DNA of 64,000 nucleotides from Flabesymbios commensalis (taxonomy: Eukaryota; Annelida; Polychaeta; Terebellida; Flabelligeridae): the NCBI GenBank assembly GCA_964017125.1, contig OZ024912.1:60304844-60368843 (forward strand), read 5' to 3'. This document shows positions 14,421-26,264 of this stretch, one piece after another. The notes beneath the pieces are model-generated. The model saw nothing but the letters and a program-made list of their open reading frames with translations, had not been told where the DNA came from and did no database searches. The position numbers were made by a program, and so were the translations under genes. Position 1 is the first letter of the stretch. Each line of letters opens with the position of its first letter.

Positions 14421-15105
14421 GGTGTAATGATGTGTTAAAGGTGGCCGAGAGTAGTAGTTGTAGTAGTAAATCATTGCTTTACATCACTTTTCGGCACAAA
14501 TGGTATTTTAAGTGACATTGTAATACGATAAAAATGTTGTAGTTAATTGATGAGATGAATGATGTACAGATGACGATATGAGGGTGGGGGTGATAGGGCA
14601 TGGTGGGTTATTGAGAACATTTTCCTTTGCTCGCCGTTCTGGGCATGTCTATGGGATCTACCTCCAGACACGCCCAAACGGTGGGAGATTTGGGTTTCGC
14701 TATGCAATTTAATGCTGAAACTTCGTGGCATTTCGCACAGCTCCGCTATCCTGGGGTTGGATAGTCCCCAGCGTAACAATAGGAAAGGAAACTCCATTCA
14801 TCCCCCATGAGAGACCTAATGTCAAACACTCTATTGCTGATTATTTAAGGCTACCAAGGCCTATACTAGCGCCTGCACTGATGCGGGTGCTGCATTGGCT
14901 CTGCTGTTGAGCAGAGGAACTGGTGTACTCCACTGGCAATCTGCCCGGAGATTATGGCCATATACGAGGAGGCTGCAGCTTCCCTTGAATGATTGATGTA
15001 GACTAGTGCTTCTGTATAATGCCGTACAGCGTTCAACAGACGGAACAGATCTCTAATGACCCTCCCGGGATGGGGGCGGAAAGTACTACTACTGACAATC
15101 ATCCC
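14421..15105. other. Intergenic segment between the two 21-bp repeat blocks
   Basis: More GC-rich than its surroundings, with no recognised protein. It may be an insertion that split one array. Confidence 0.4.
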
Positions 15106-15109
15106 AGTA

Positions 15110-15770
15110 CCTCTGACCGGGAGGAATTGAAGGGTTATAGAACGACGTTAGAGGGCGACGAGGTAACGTTAATTACCAATGGAGGTATGTTATGTGTGCG
15201 ACAGGGAGGCGACAAAGGGTGATGCATAGGCGTTTGAGGGTGAAGAGAAGCGTTAAATGGCAAGGGAGATACTTCAAAGGGCGACGGAAAAGCGTTAAAG
15301 ATCGATCGAGATGCATTAAAGGACGTTAAATGGTGCTGCAGATGCGCTAAATGGCGATGGGAAGTCGTTAAAGGGAGATGGTAAGGCGTTAAATGAAGGG
15401 CTACCATGAAGCACTAAATGGCGATGGAAGAGTATCAATGGGTGACGAGGAGGAGTTGAAGGTTGATGGGGATGTGTTTATGGCGAGGAGAAGGAGTTAA
15501 TGGTGACGAAAAGGTGTTAAGTGGTGACGAAGAGGCTTTAAAGGACGACGCAAAGATTTAAAAGGTGACGGAGAAGCGCTAAAGAGTGACAGGAAGGTGT
15601 TAAATGGCAAAGAAAAAATGATAACGGTCGACACAGAAGCTTTAAAGGGCGTTAAAATCGATGCAGGCGTTAAAGAGCAATGGAGAGGCGTTCAGGGCAA
15701 ATAAAAGGCATTAAAGAGCAGCGGAAAAGCTTTTAAGTGCAACAAAGAGGTGTTAAAATAAAAGTAGCCT
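15110..15770 (+). repeat. 21-bp minisatellite, second block
   Basis: Some thirty degenerate units of the GGCGACGGAGAGGCGTTAAA type. The frame is broken often, so no long product is predicted. Confidence 0.75.
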
Positions 15771-16925
15771 ATGTGCAGGGAAAAGGAAAGGCGGTAATGC
15801 CCTCTCCATTGCCTTTAATATATTCCCATTGTCATTAATTTAAACAGTTTCTCGCCGCCCTTTAACCCTTTCCAAGCGGCTCCCGGACCCCAGCCGGGAT
15901 TATGTTACTGGTTATCACTGGTAGTTCCAGTACTGACAAAGCCATGTGTGTGAATTGCCACTAAATTGTGTTGAGGAACATTCAGATGTCATTTTGTAAT
16001 CCATGTATGTAGAATCTCCCACTGTTTTACTTGGGGGGGGGGGTATCAACCCTTTACTAACCCCTTAAACGGTTCAATCCCGCCATAACCTGTTTGATAA
16101 CCCTTTAATTCGTGGGCAGGGGGTATTTGTAGTGACTAATTATTCTGATTTTACACACATGACTAATGTCTAGTCGCATATAATAACATGATCTGGGAAT
16201 GTTCTTTAACTAGGTATCTCCTCAAGGTCATGCCAAGGTAACCTCAAGGTCATTTCAAGATCAAATTGGCAAAAAATAGAAAAAATTAGAATTTTATCTT
16301 TTGTGAGCCCATTAAAAATGACCTTGAGATGACCTTGGCGTGTCTTGCCATTGACTAAAGCTTGTAAACAGGTAAAACGCAACTCTAGACCATGTCACCC
16401 TTCATACCCAGTGGTATTATACATGTTATAGGCAAGAATAAAGAAATTTCACATTTTTAGGCCTACCCGAGAATTATTATTATTATTATTTTTTCCTGAA
16501 ATGACCTTTGAAAGTTATGAGAAGGTTACTACCACCCCCCTTTGACCCCGGAATGTTAATAACCAACCCTAACATGTATGGGGATAGTGTTTAGCAAAAA
16601 TTAAACAGTATATACTAATGTCTAACGTGTAGATATTCAGTATAATGCAATAAACAGTACAAATGTGATATTTTTTTAATTTGCATGTGATTTGACCTTG
16701 GGATGACATTAAAATGACCTTGGTCTGACCTTGAAGCACTATGCCAGAATAGTCCAACCACAGTCCATACCAACATTGATATCAATTTTGATATCCTTAG
16801 AATGTGATGGAAGCCTATCCAAATGATGTATATATGGCCTGAAATTAGTCATGTTTTACAATTTAATTCCGCAAATAATGAACGATTAGCCCAGGAATAT
16901 TCCGCATGGAAAGGGTTAACGCCTC
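15771..16925. other. Intergenic DNA with TGACCTTG clusters
   Basis: TGACCTTGA-type motifs on both strands at 16215-16262, 16318-16345 and 16685-16735; an 11-base G run at about 16034. No gene recognised. Confidence 0.5.
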
Positions 16926-16929
16926 CCCA

Positions 16930-17218
16930 CCACCTAATAAAGCACCAGTCCAATCAATCAATAAAACTTCTGTGTCGCCTAAATCCTGAGCGAAGAGAGC
17001 TCAGAGGTGCACAGATCCTTAGCATGATGTGTAGTAGTCAAGGTCGGTAGCAGGGTCACCAAGAAACTAGGATGGGAAAACCAGATCAAATATGTGACAT
17101 TTAAGTAATTTCCGGACTGCTGAAATTGGTTGGGCATAAAGTATCGGCACAGGTAGAGCCCTCCACAAGGCTGAGCTGGCTATAGAGAATTTGTATTCGA
17201 ATTTGTAAAGGATATAGT
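16930..17218 (-). mobile_element. CR1/L2-type LINE, 3' half (outer host of the 5.3-kb transposon)
   Basis: Minus strand encodes YKFEYKFSIASSALWRALPV and ISAVRKLLKCHIFDLVFPS, then a 3' UTR with GAGCTC and a TTGATTGATTGG-like tail near 16955. It aligns block by block with the LINE at 10730-12582. Confidence 0.8.
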
Positions 17219-17503
17219 CAGGGCCCATTTTCGTAATTTTTAACTTGGTAAGGCATTTTTTAGGATAATTTGGCATTCAGTTGTTCCTCCACAATTTGGG
17301 AACGCTGATTCCAAATCTGCCCCATGCCAAGCTATATTTTGTGTTTTTCCTACTCAAAATTAAAAAACAAAATGGCCGCCAAAATTAGTGAAAATGTCAC
17401 AACTTTACATCACGGCTTGGCTTACAATGAACATAAAACATTATTTCGGTGTATTAAAACCCACCTGAGCAACATACTTGATGTCCCTTAAATTTCACCT
17501 TGT

Positions 17504-19092
17504 GGTCTCACCACCCTAAATAAGCTGAAATCACGGCAGGTGTATACTAATGATGGAATCATCACACAAAATATTTTCAATGCGGCTGTCTCAACCTCTG
17601 TTAAATTAAAAACAAATACAAAGAAGTTATATTTCTGTGAATATTTAATAAGTACATGATGTCTCCTTCATCTCGGATATCAGATATGACTGTTTCGTGA
17701 TAATCTGACAGGGATACAGTGGGTTAAAAGGATGTATGTCTGGTCTGTGAAAGTGGGTATGAATTTAAGCGTAATTTGAACTATAGTGACCTTTTTGCAC
17801 ACTAGGGGGCCTAGCTCAAAATCTGTCTGGGTAGCAACCCCTTATCGGAGCTGTTTTTGAAAATGCACAGTCCAGGCTTCATTATGATATGTGGCACTAG
17901 ATAGGGGGGAGGGCAAAAAGAAGTAAAATCGGCCCGTGGAATTGAGGCATTTTACATGTATTTCAATGGGACAGGCATTTGGGGTGGTGAGACCATGAGT
18001 ATGCAGAAGGCCATTCAGGTTTTCTTGGTTTAATTGACATATTCTGACTGGTTAATAAAAAAATGGAGCTTTAAACCTATATTTAATGGATGTTTATCGT
18101 CGCTGCAATTCAATAATTCCACAATTTTGATTAGAAAGTGTATATTTGAGAATATAGGGGAATAACTAAGCCTAAAAGTGATCTGTGAAGGTCGTGTTTT
18201 GAGGATAATTCATAGATAAAATACTTGATTTGTAATTTGAGAGTCATATGGGAGCAAATAAAAAATCAAATATAACGAATTTGAGAGCGCATAATAATAA
18301 AAACAGTTCACCCTAAAGTATATGTCCTCTTTCATCAACAATTTTTTAAATAAAACGTAACCATGACAACTTTTTATGACGAAATAGTGGCGGGAATAGT
18401 CACTCTATTTAAATTTCGTATAAACCGCGACATTTACGAAAAATAGACTGATTTTCAGTACATCTAAGATTTTTCAAAGTGCTGCCAGGGCAACAGTTTT
18501 TACAAGATCTACTTAATTCAAAAAATATATTGCTCAGAACAACTTGAAGCTTCATCCCAGGCTGAAAAAAAATTAACAACTACATATACATTTCTATATA
18601 TGGTCTCACCACCCTAAATAAGCTGAAATCACGGCAGGTGTATACTAATGATGGAATCATCACACAAAATATTTTCAATGCGGCTGTCTCAACCTCTGTT
18701 AAATTAAAAACAAATACAAAGAAGTTATATTTCTGTGAATATTTAATAAGTACATGATGTCTCCTTCATCTCGGATATCAGATATGACTGTTTCGTGATA
18801 ATCTGACAGGGATACAGTGGGTTAAAAGGATGTATGTCTGGTCTGTGAAAGTGGGTATGAATTTAAGCGTAATTTGAACTATAGTGACCTTTTTGCACAC
18901 TAGGGGGCCTAGCTCAAAATCTGTCTGGGTAGCAACCCCTTATCGGAGCTGTTTTTGAAAATGCACAGTCCAGGCTTCATTATGATATGTGGCACTAGAT
19001 AGGGGGGAGGGCAAAAAGAAGTAAAATCGGCCCGTGGAATTGAGGCATTTTACATGTATTTCAATGGGACTGGCATTTGGGGTGGTGAGACC
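17504..19092. mobile_element. Composite: two 491-bp direct repeats around a 607-bp core, flanked by TTGT
   Basis: Copies 17504-17994 and 18602-19092 differ by one base that I can see. Each begins GGTCTCACCACCCTAAAT and ends ATTTGGGGTGGTGAGACC, so each is itself bounded by inverted repeats. The pair, but not each copy alone, is flanked by TTGT (17500-17503, 19093-19096). The core shows no coding frame, no tRNA primer site and no purine tract, so an LTR element is unlikely despite the LTR-like plan. Confidence 0.8.
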
Positions 19093-19096
19093 TTGT

Positions 19097-20623
19097 GTGT
19101 TTGCCGCTAGAGGACAAAATCCAAAATGGCCGCCACTTCAAGGCAATGTGCCATAACTTTGCTTCCAAATAACGTAGAGATGTGTTTTTGGTGTCTACAT
19201 ATAGGTTTCTCACACCCGGGAAACCTATTCAGAGCCGTGATAACATCTATCATCAATATTTCTCAAAATTATGGGGAAAAAACAAATGTTGCGCCAGGAA
19301 AACGACACATCGTAGTCCAGTGTAATAATAATGATTTATTTAATAAAGTCTTTATCTCACATTTAGAAGCCAGGGGAAACAAACGTTTATGATTGTTGAT
19401 CATTGTCCGGCACAACATAACCTGTCGCTCACCATATATCCGTTCTAGGCATATTAGTATGTGGCCGATGTAATATCCACCTGCATCGTGTTTTTACAGT
19501 ACCTTAAGGAAGAAAGCAATAATACAAATCTGCGTTGGCCACGGGTGGCACCCTCCTGCCCAAGCCCTGTACTAGGGCTAAGCAAAACATGAAGTTAATC
19601 CATCAAGGTAGTCTGCATACCCATGGCAATAATGACACACAAACATGTTCCATTCCAAGTGAGACAAGAAGCCGTTTAAATTTAACAATTTATGATTCTA
19701 GTAACTAGGTATTTTGTGCTGATTAAGACGTGCACATCACATAAAAATCATGTTTCTTAATCGGATTGACCATTTACATAATCATGATAATAGTATCATC
19801 CTAATTTTTATATTTTTGATCAGAATAGATACCGTACAAAAGCCTGGTAATGCGCTGATAACAGTTTTCAGACGTAATTGAACGAATAAAGTCCCACCCA
19901 TCGGCTCCGAGATCAAAACAAAGCCGTAATGTAGGCTACACATATTTCTAGTCACCTAACTTAAATGAGATAGATGATATCACCATCAATAATATGATAA
20001 AATACAGTTACACGATATCGGAAATCTGTAATTGGGTGCAGAAGTTGACTTATATAATGTTTTGGGCATATAAGATTGATGGTTGAGGACACGCTAGGGT
20101 AATGTTGAAAATACTGACGATGAATTTATTTTATAAATATAGTATGAACATACCCCATCTTTAGAAGATGTTAGTAACTAACATAGTCTTGGCAACTAAA
20201 TGCTATAGAGTGTCATGAACAAGTCACCAAAGATTATTGGGTACACTATTGCAACAAGATATGATGCAGAATATGTGATAATTGGGGCAATAATACCGTT
20301 CGTAGCACGATCAGGATGTTTTATGAAGATTAACATAAAATACAGAAACTTTCTAGATGTGGTCGTGATATGGTAGAATGTTTGAGGAATCAGTAGGTTC
20401 TGGCTTCTAATCAGATATAAGCTCCCACTCTCACATAATATACAATAACCCAACAGGCTCAGTTGTGTCTTGAAGTGGTATGGGAGAGACCACCCTATTT
20501 TTCAGGAAGAGATATCAATGTTAAAGACAATAAGGCTTACCATATATAAAGTGATAAAATCATATGATGGACGTGAAGATATTTAGGCCCCAATAACTAT
20601 ATGTTTCCTCCAGACGTAGTAGA
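19097..20623. other. Interior of the 5.3-kb transposon
   Basis: Resumes with CCAAAATGGCCGCC after the composite. A minus-strand frame of 85 codons (20196-20453) has a hydrophobic end (SYLVAIVYPIIFGDLF) but matches no family I recognise. Confidence 0.4.
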
Positions 20624-20884
20624 TTAACCCTTTAGGCCCTAACGATGCATTAAAGCATCATTTTACATCCCTGAAAACGGACTTAATTTTCCTACAGCCA
20701 TGACAACTAGGGGTTTTACAATTAAAAATTCCATGAAAATGGTTTACCAATACATGACAATTTTCTATAATTTTTCACCCACTCCAAATCACCTTCATCC
20801 ACTACAAGCCGAGAATTGCAACAGCAATTCGCGGCTTGTAGTTGATTAAGATAACAATGGTAAACTCAGGCTTGAAAGGGTTAA
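20624..20884 (+). mobile_element. TTAA MITE family E, whole copy
   Basis: TTAACCCTTTAGGCCCTAAC at the left, GGCTTGAAAGGGTTAA at the right, central palindrome CACTACAAGCCGAGAATTGC with its partner. TTAA on both sides. It lies inside the 5.3-kb transposon and is therefore younger. Confidence 0.8.
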
Positions 20885-21097
20885 TTAGCATTCATACAGA
20901 GTATTTATTACTTATCTATTATATTCTTTTGTAATAAACATTGATCATCTAATAATCTATTCAAGACACATGTATCATACATCAAAAACATTTCCATGCA
21001 CACTGCGATGTTATCTCAGATGAATATATAATATATAAAGTACAGAATTAGGGAGGAGGGCAATACAGTTTCAGTTCAATGTTCAAATTCACCACTT

Positions 21098-21292
21098 TTG
21101 GTAGAGAACAATGTCATTCAACTAGTCAATGAACACTGGTATTTAAGTGTGGAAAATACGCAGGTACATGACGGGACGTTGAATGTTATTACGGCAATCA
21201 AACTGTCAGATACTGACAATGTGGTAGTCGTAGGAACTGATGTGAACTTGCTTATTCTGCTTTCGAAACGTTCTCATCATAGCAATGCCTAG
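21098..21292 (+). pseudogene. Remnant of a transposon-associated protein (VVVVGxDxxLLxLL family)
   Basis: The frame reads VIQLVNEHWYLSV and then TAIKLSDTDNVVVVGTDVNL with LILL. I recall this pattern (..A..LS..DNVVVVGEDVDLLVLL) from a protein family amplified in many invertebrate genomes with transposons. Its function is not established to my knowledge. It lies within the 5.3-kb element and may be its own gene. Confidence 0.5.
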
Positions 21293-21897
21293 CTGTGTAA
21301 ACCTAGAACAACCATCTCAATGGCTTCCACAACACCAGCACATCAATTCTAAAAGAAAGACATTTAAATTAATTCATTGGCATCCAGAACTAAAACTTAA
21401 GTAAATTGGAGTATTTCAATGTATCGTCTTCGTCAAAACCCCTGTCACAAAAAGTGGATATATTGTTTCCGTTTTTTAGGCCTGTTTAGCAATAAATACA
21501 GCTTTGGACAGATAACAATATTATAAACATCTATGCGATTGTGGTTGGAGCTTCATTAATGGACAACTGCAACTAGTTCTCGTGCAAAAGCTTCCTGCCC
21601 AACCTGAAGAACTATCACATTTAGTTTGATAAGTGTGAATTAGGACCATGAGAAAGTAGCCAATGGCGTCCTATCAAGGATCGCTACATCAATTCCAAAG
21701 CTGCACAAATATATGATCAATATATTGATGAGGGTGACTATTCTAGCATTATCATTATGCAAGATAATGGCATTCATGCAAATCTGAGATATACACAGCA
21801 AGCCTATGTAGCTACAGTGATGAAAGCAACACATGCTATTTTTGTGCAATTTCCTCATAGTTAATGTGTTGTTTTCAAATAATCACATTTTTTGCAT

Positions 21898-22330
21898 TCC
21901 CCGTAACTATATGTAACATGGAAGTTGAGTTTTTTTATGCTGTGTAATTTGTTTGTATCAGAAAATTATTTAAGCGCCAAAAATAACTTCCTACGACATT
22001 TAGAGAAATGGTTATAGTACTTGGCGGCCATCTTGGATTTTTCCCTGCAACTACATGTAATATAAATGTTAAGAGGTTATTACTGTATTGTACTAGATTT
22101 ATTGGTATCAAAAACCTATATTTGGCCATCAAAATCAACTTTCTATGACTTTTAGAAAAACGTTATGGTACTGTCTGTATTAATGGCGGCCATCTTGGAT
22201 TTTTTGCGTGATAGTTGACCAGGTCTTAGAAAATGGAACTCCTCAAAACAAAAATGTTATTTTGAACTCGAAAGTCAAGTTTGTGTGTCCGATGTGCACC
22301 CAGACGTGATGTATAATCATGATAATTGAG
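21898..22330. repeat. Tandem units of about 170 bp inside the transposon's right part
   Basis: Two full and one partial unit sharing TGGCGGCCATCTTGGATTTT, AACTTNCTANGACNTTTAGA and CCATCAAAAT-like blocks. Subterminal repeats of this kind are common in DNA transposons. Confidence 0.6.
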
Positions 22331-22520
22331 ACTTTATCTGTTATTTTGGCGGCCATTTTGTTTTTTGCAATTTTGAAAGGGAAAAAGTTAAAATAGAGCT
22401 TGGCATGAGGCAGATTTGGAATCAGCATATCCGAATTGTGTGAAAACAACTGCATGACAAATTCTACTAAAAAATGCCTTACAAACTTTAAGAATGCCTC
22501 TTTTTGAAAAATGGGCCCTG

Positions 22521-22995
22521 ATTAATAGATATTTTGAGCATCTCGGCCGAACAAGTAATTCAGTGAGATATGCAGGTTGGTTTTCTATTGGGGTTCAGGG
22601 AGTTTTAGTACAAATGTGAAATTTGACAGGAAGCCAGTGTAATTGATTTAAAATAGGCACAGAAAGACTAAAACGTGAGGTTTTGGCGACCACGTAGCAA
22701 GGCAATGCCACTGCAAGAGCTAATAAGGACAGGTTTTTTTTCAAATTCGACGCAGGTCGCGGATGTGATAGAAGCATGACCTACATATTTGGGATAGGCA
22801 TATGTATTTTTTTGAAATTCAGGCTAATGTCTGGCTGATGCAGATGGATTTGCGCTAAGCATGATACATTTAAAAAAGATCTCGCCGAAGTTTGGACCAA
22901 TGAGAAGAAATTATGTCGTACCAGGATTAAAGCTTCAGGATCGACCCCATCATCCAAGTCGATTAATTCATTAAACAATGTTGCAACTTCTCACG
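22521..22995 (-). mobile_element. CR1/L2-type LINE, 5' part of the interrupted copy
   Basis: Minus strand reads, with frame changes, CVEFEK.LSLLALAVAL, SVPILNQLHWLPVKFHI, then PAYLTELLVRPRCSKYL up to the transposon edge. The same order occurs at 11959-12300 (PAYLADLLVRPKCSKYL). The protein resumes at 17218 on the other side. Confidence 0.85.
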
Positions 22996-23476
22996 AGATT
23001 TTGCGACTGTGTTATGTGGTTTTTGGATACGGATAACATATATACCACTAAACACGACGAACAGAGACATCGACAGATTGGAAAGGTTTCAGCATCCATA
23101 GTCATTAGGCCCCCCTACACAGATAATACAGGTTCACAGAGATGCATTATTTTAAAATAAACAAAATAAAAGTACATCCATTTAATGATTAATTATAATG
23201 ATTAGTCTAATGGCAAAGTACCTTCAAAACATGGGGTCATAATGTAGAAATAAGCAGTTCATGATACAGACTGACACTCTGATTGTATCGAGTGCATTGG
23301 AAATTGCTCACAATACACAGCCCGTAACCTGGTAACAGTTGTGGCAGAAGATCCAGAAGAAGATTATTTATCGTAATGCTGCAAAATTGTAATACAAACG
23401 CTGATATATTTCTCAGACGAGAACCCAGGCTTTCTAGAACAGAAGATATATATATATACAGTCTGCTCTGCCCACA
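22996..23476. other. Intergenic DNA
   Basis: No gene recognised; a 107-codon minus frame here shows no family resemblance. Confidence 0.4.
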
Positions 23477-23499
23477 TTGATCAGGGACTATATTATATG

Positions 23500-23610
23500 T
23501 ATCCACGCTTGGAGTGTTTTCGATACAACTTCCGCTATATATGGTCATGGTAAGATACATCTCATGAAATTATTGTTAAGAACATCTTTTGATGCACAGA
23601 CTTTGTCCAG
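23500..23610 (+). pseudogene. Second remnant of the same transposon-associated family
   Basis: The frame reads IHAWSVFDTTSAIYGHGKIH and then LMKLLL, close to the family's LHAFSGCDTTSAIYGKGK block as I recall it. It lies outside the 5.3-kb element's right end, so it is from another copy or an outer element. Confidence 0.55.
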
Positions 23611-24044
23611 CACACACACTGACACACACTCTACTATACGATATGCTAAGTATAATTATGGCCTTATAGTGGCAAAATTAAACAGGGTTGAGCCGCAACG
23701 TTTCCCCCACCCCCAACTGAACATGCAGCATACGACCATGCTCCACGTTTAAATCTATATAGTGTAGTGTTGTCTGATTTTAACAATGATGGCTTGGAGT
23801 CTTGTGATTGAAGTTGGAAAATTGACAATTATTCTCTGTCTCCAATAATGTGTCACCTTGATGCTGCATCACCCGGGAGGAGGATTCACCTTAGAAATGT
23901 GTAGGGGTGTGCCTCCATCATAGTCAAAACCTAGCACTGCCGCAACCTGCCTCCCAATTTTAAAATTAACAATGAATTTATTTCATTGGTTTATGCTCAT
24001 TACTACCAATTTACTTTCTTTTTAAAGGGACTGGCCCAGGCTAA

Positions 24045-24371
24045 AATCATCAAAAAATCGGTGATTTTATTTCGGGTTCTTAATATGACCATATGATGTA
24101 AACATGTACATAGACTAGAACTGCAAATTTTCATAATTTTTGTGCTGCGCACTTACCAGTTAGACTAGATATAGAGACGAAATTCCCGCATTTCTTATTT
24201 TTGACATGGTTGTCAATAATTACAAATCAGGAATTTCGTCTCTATATCTAGCCTAACTGGTGAATGCGCAGCACAAAAATTATAAAAATTTGCAGTTCTA
24301 GTCTATGTACATGCTTACATCATATGGTCATATTAAGAACCCGAAATAAAATCACCGATTTTTTGATGATT
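24045..24371. mobile_element. Long inverted repeat with about 142-bp arms
   Basis: Arms 24045-24187 and 24230-24371 pair almost completely (AATCATCAAAAAATCGGTGA with its complement at the far end), with a spacer of about 42 bases. Only a few mismatches, so young or kept by conversion. It abuts the tandem array at 24378. Confidence 0.9.
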
Positions 24372-24377
24372 ATATTA

Positions 24378-25345
24378 CCTCTGTAGCCCCTTGATGTGTT
24401 TTGGTATAGGTCCGTGTTGAGGTCCAGGTATGTTTCAAGCCATCATAGACATCTGAAGTGAACATACTTGTAGTAAAAGCAACCAAAAATAAGCTATTTT
24501 CACACGTTATGAGCTGATTCGACCTTGCTGTGACCTTCAGACGACCTTGTCATGACCTTGGCATAACTCCCCTATGAAGCCCAGCCCTTGTCACCATGTC
24601 TACTTGGAATGGGCTTCATCAGACTTAATAATGTTATTAAAGTATTTAGCCAAAACATAACATCAGTGTGTTATATGTGTTATATTTGGTCAATTTCTAC
24701 CATATCAGACAGGGATGATAGAAAGATGGTTTGATGGGGTATTACACCTCTAATCCTTTTATTACCCTTGTAAACTTTTCTAGCGTTTGTTGGTATAAGT
24801 CTGTGCTGGGGTCTATGTGACCTTCAAAATTAACTCTAATAGACTTGAAGTGAACAGTATTTTACCAAAAAAAATATATTTTCACTCAATTTGAGCTGCT
24901 TTGACCTTGTTGTGACCTTGAGATGACCTTACCATGACCTTGGGGTAACACCCCTGTGAACTCCAACCCATTTTACCATGTGTACTTGGGTTGGGCTTCA
25001 ATAAATGGAATTAATGTTTAACTGGTCATTGGTCAAGACATAACATCAGTGTTTTGTTTGATCTATTTCTGCCATATCAGACAGGGGTGACACAAGGGTG
25101 ATTTTATGGATTTTTTTCCTCAACCCCTATATTGCCCCTGTAACCTCTCGACGGGTCTTGGTAAGCCTTATGAGTCCGTGTTGGGGTCTAGATACGTTTC
25201 AAGCCATCATAGACATCTCAAGTGAACACAATTTTAGCAAAAAAACAATAACAATAAACTATTTTCAACCGTTTTGAGATGATTTGACCTTGCTGTGACC
25301 TTGAGATGACCTTACCATGACCTTGTAGGTAATACCCCTATGAAG
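24378..25345. repeat. Tandem repeat of about 370 bp, 2.6 units, with TGACCTTG clusters
   Basis: Each unit carries CCTNTAACC..., GTCCGTGTTGNGGTC, CAAGCCATCATAGACATCT, a TGACCTTGCTGTGACCTTGA-type cluster and CCATATCAGACAGGG. Units start near 24378, 24760 and 25125. Confidence 0.8.
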
Positions 25346-25786
25346 CCCCACCCCAACACGTAAGTTGCTACATGATAGGGCTAAAAATATGGTGCACAAC
25401 AATTCTCAGGGTGGGAGAGCCCATTGTCTTTAGAATCAGATATATGCAATCATTCTTACCTTTCATATTATAAATGTGTCCCAAAAATGGCTTAAAACGT
25501 CTAAATAGTTCTTAGCTTCAAAGGCCTCTAAAATATTTCCCCCAAGGGGAATTTATGGGGATTTTTTATATGTGATTCTACACATATCAATGTTTGCTGT
25601 CACATAAAAAACTATTACATTTGGAGTTCTCCTACCGGACTATAATTATCTTCTTAGCCAGTGAGATGAAATAATCAGGTATATTTTCATGGTATTGTCT
25701 TATATATTGTTTTACATCATGGTAGGCCTATGTATCAACAAGATATATCAAATGACAATAAAAGTAATAATCATTTTTATGTTATT
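25346..25786. other. Intergenic DNA
   Basis: Nothing recognised. Confidence 0.4.
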
Positions 25787-26020
<234 letters not shown>

Positions 26021-26264
26021 CCTATTATTATTATTACAAAAGTATTATTTAGATACATAGCAATCACAAACAATATAATTAATCTATCCCTCCATCCCAG
26101 AATATACACCCCCTCCCCCTTTTATACAACTATTTGCGACGCTCTCAGAATCTACCCCAAGGCCAATAGATATTAAAATAACTATCATAATTGACTTGCA
26201 CTCTCACTGGCTGGTTAGTCTGATAAATAGTGGGGGAGTCGGTATTAGGACACCCTTTTACCCT

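Larger units (their letters stand above)
17219..22520. mobile_element. 5.3-kb DNA transposon with long terminal inverted repeats, nested in a LINE
   Basis: Left end CAGGGCCCATTTTCGTAATT; right end, read inwards, CAGGGCCCATTTTTCAAAAA. The inverted repeats continue about 170-180 bases, with AAGGCATTTTTTAG, GCTGATTCCAAATCTGCC, CATGCCAAGCT and CAAAATGGCCGCCAAAAT in both. The flanks are two consecutive pieces of one LINE, confirming insertion. Flanking 8-mers (GATATAGT, ATTAATAG) are not a clean duplication. Inside are a composite repeat (17504-19092), a TTAA MITE (20624) and a protein remnant (21098). CAGGG ends recall hAT and KDZ-like elements; superfamily unresolved. Confidence 0.75.

Noticed and set aside
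17504-19092. LTR retrotransposon
   Set aside because: Terminal repeats do not start TG or end CA, there is no primer site, purine tract or coding region, and each repeat has its own inverted ends.
20196-20453. 85-codon minus frame with a hydrophobic end
   Set aside because: No family recognised and it lies in non-coding transposon interior; kept only as a remark.
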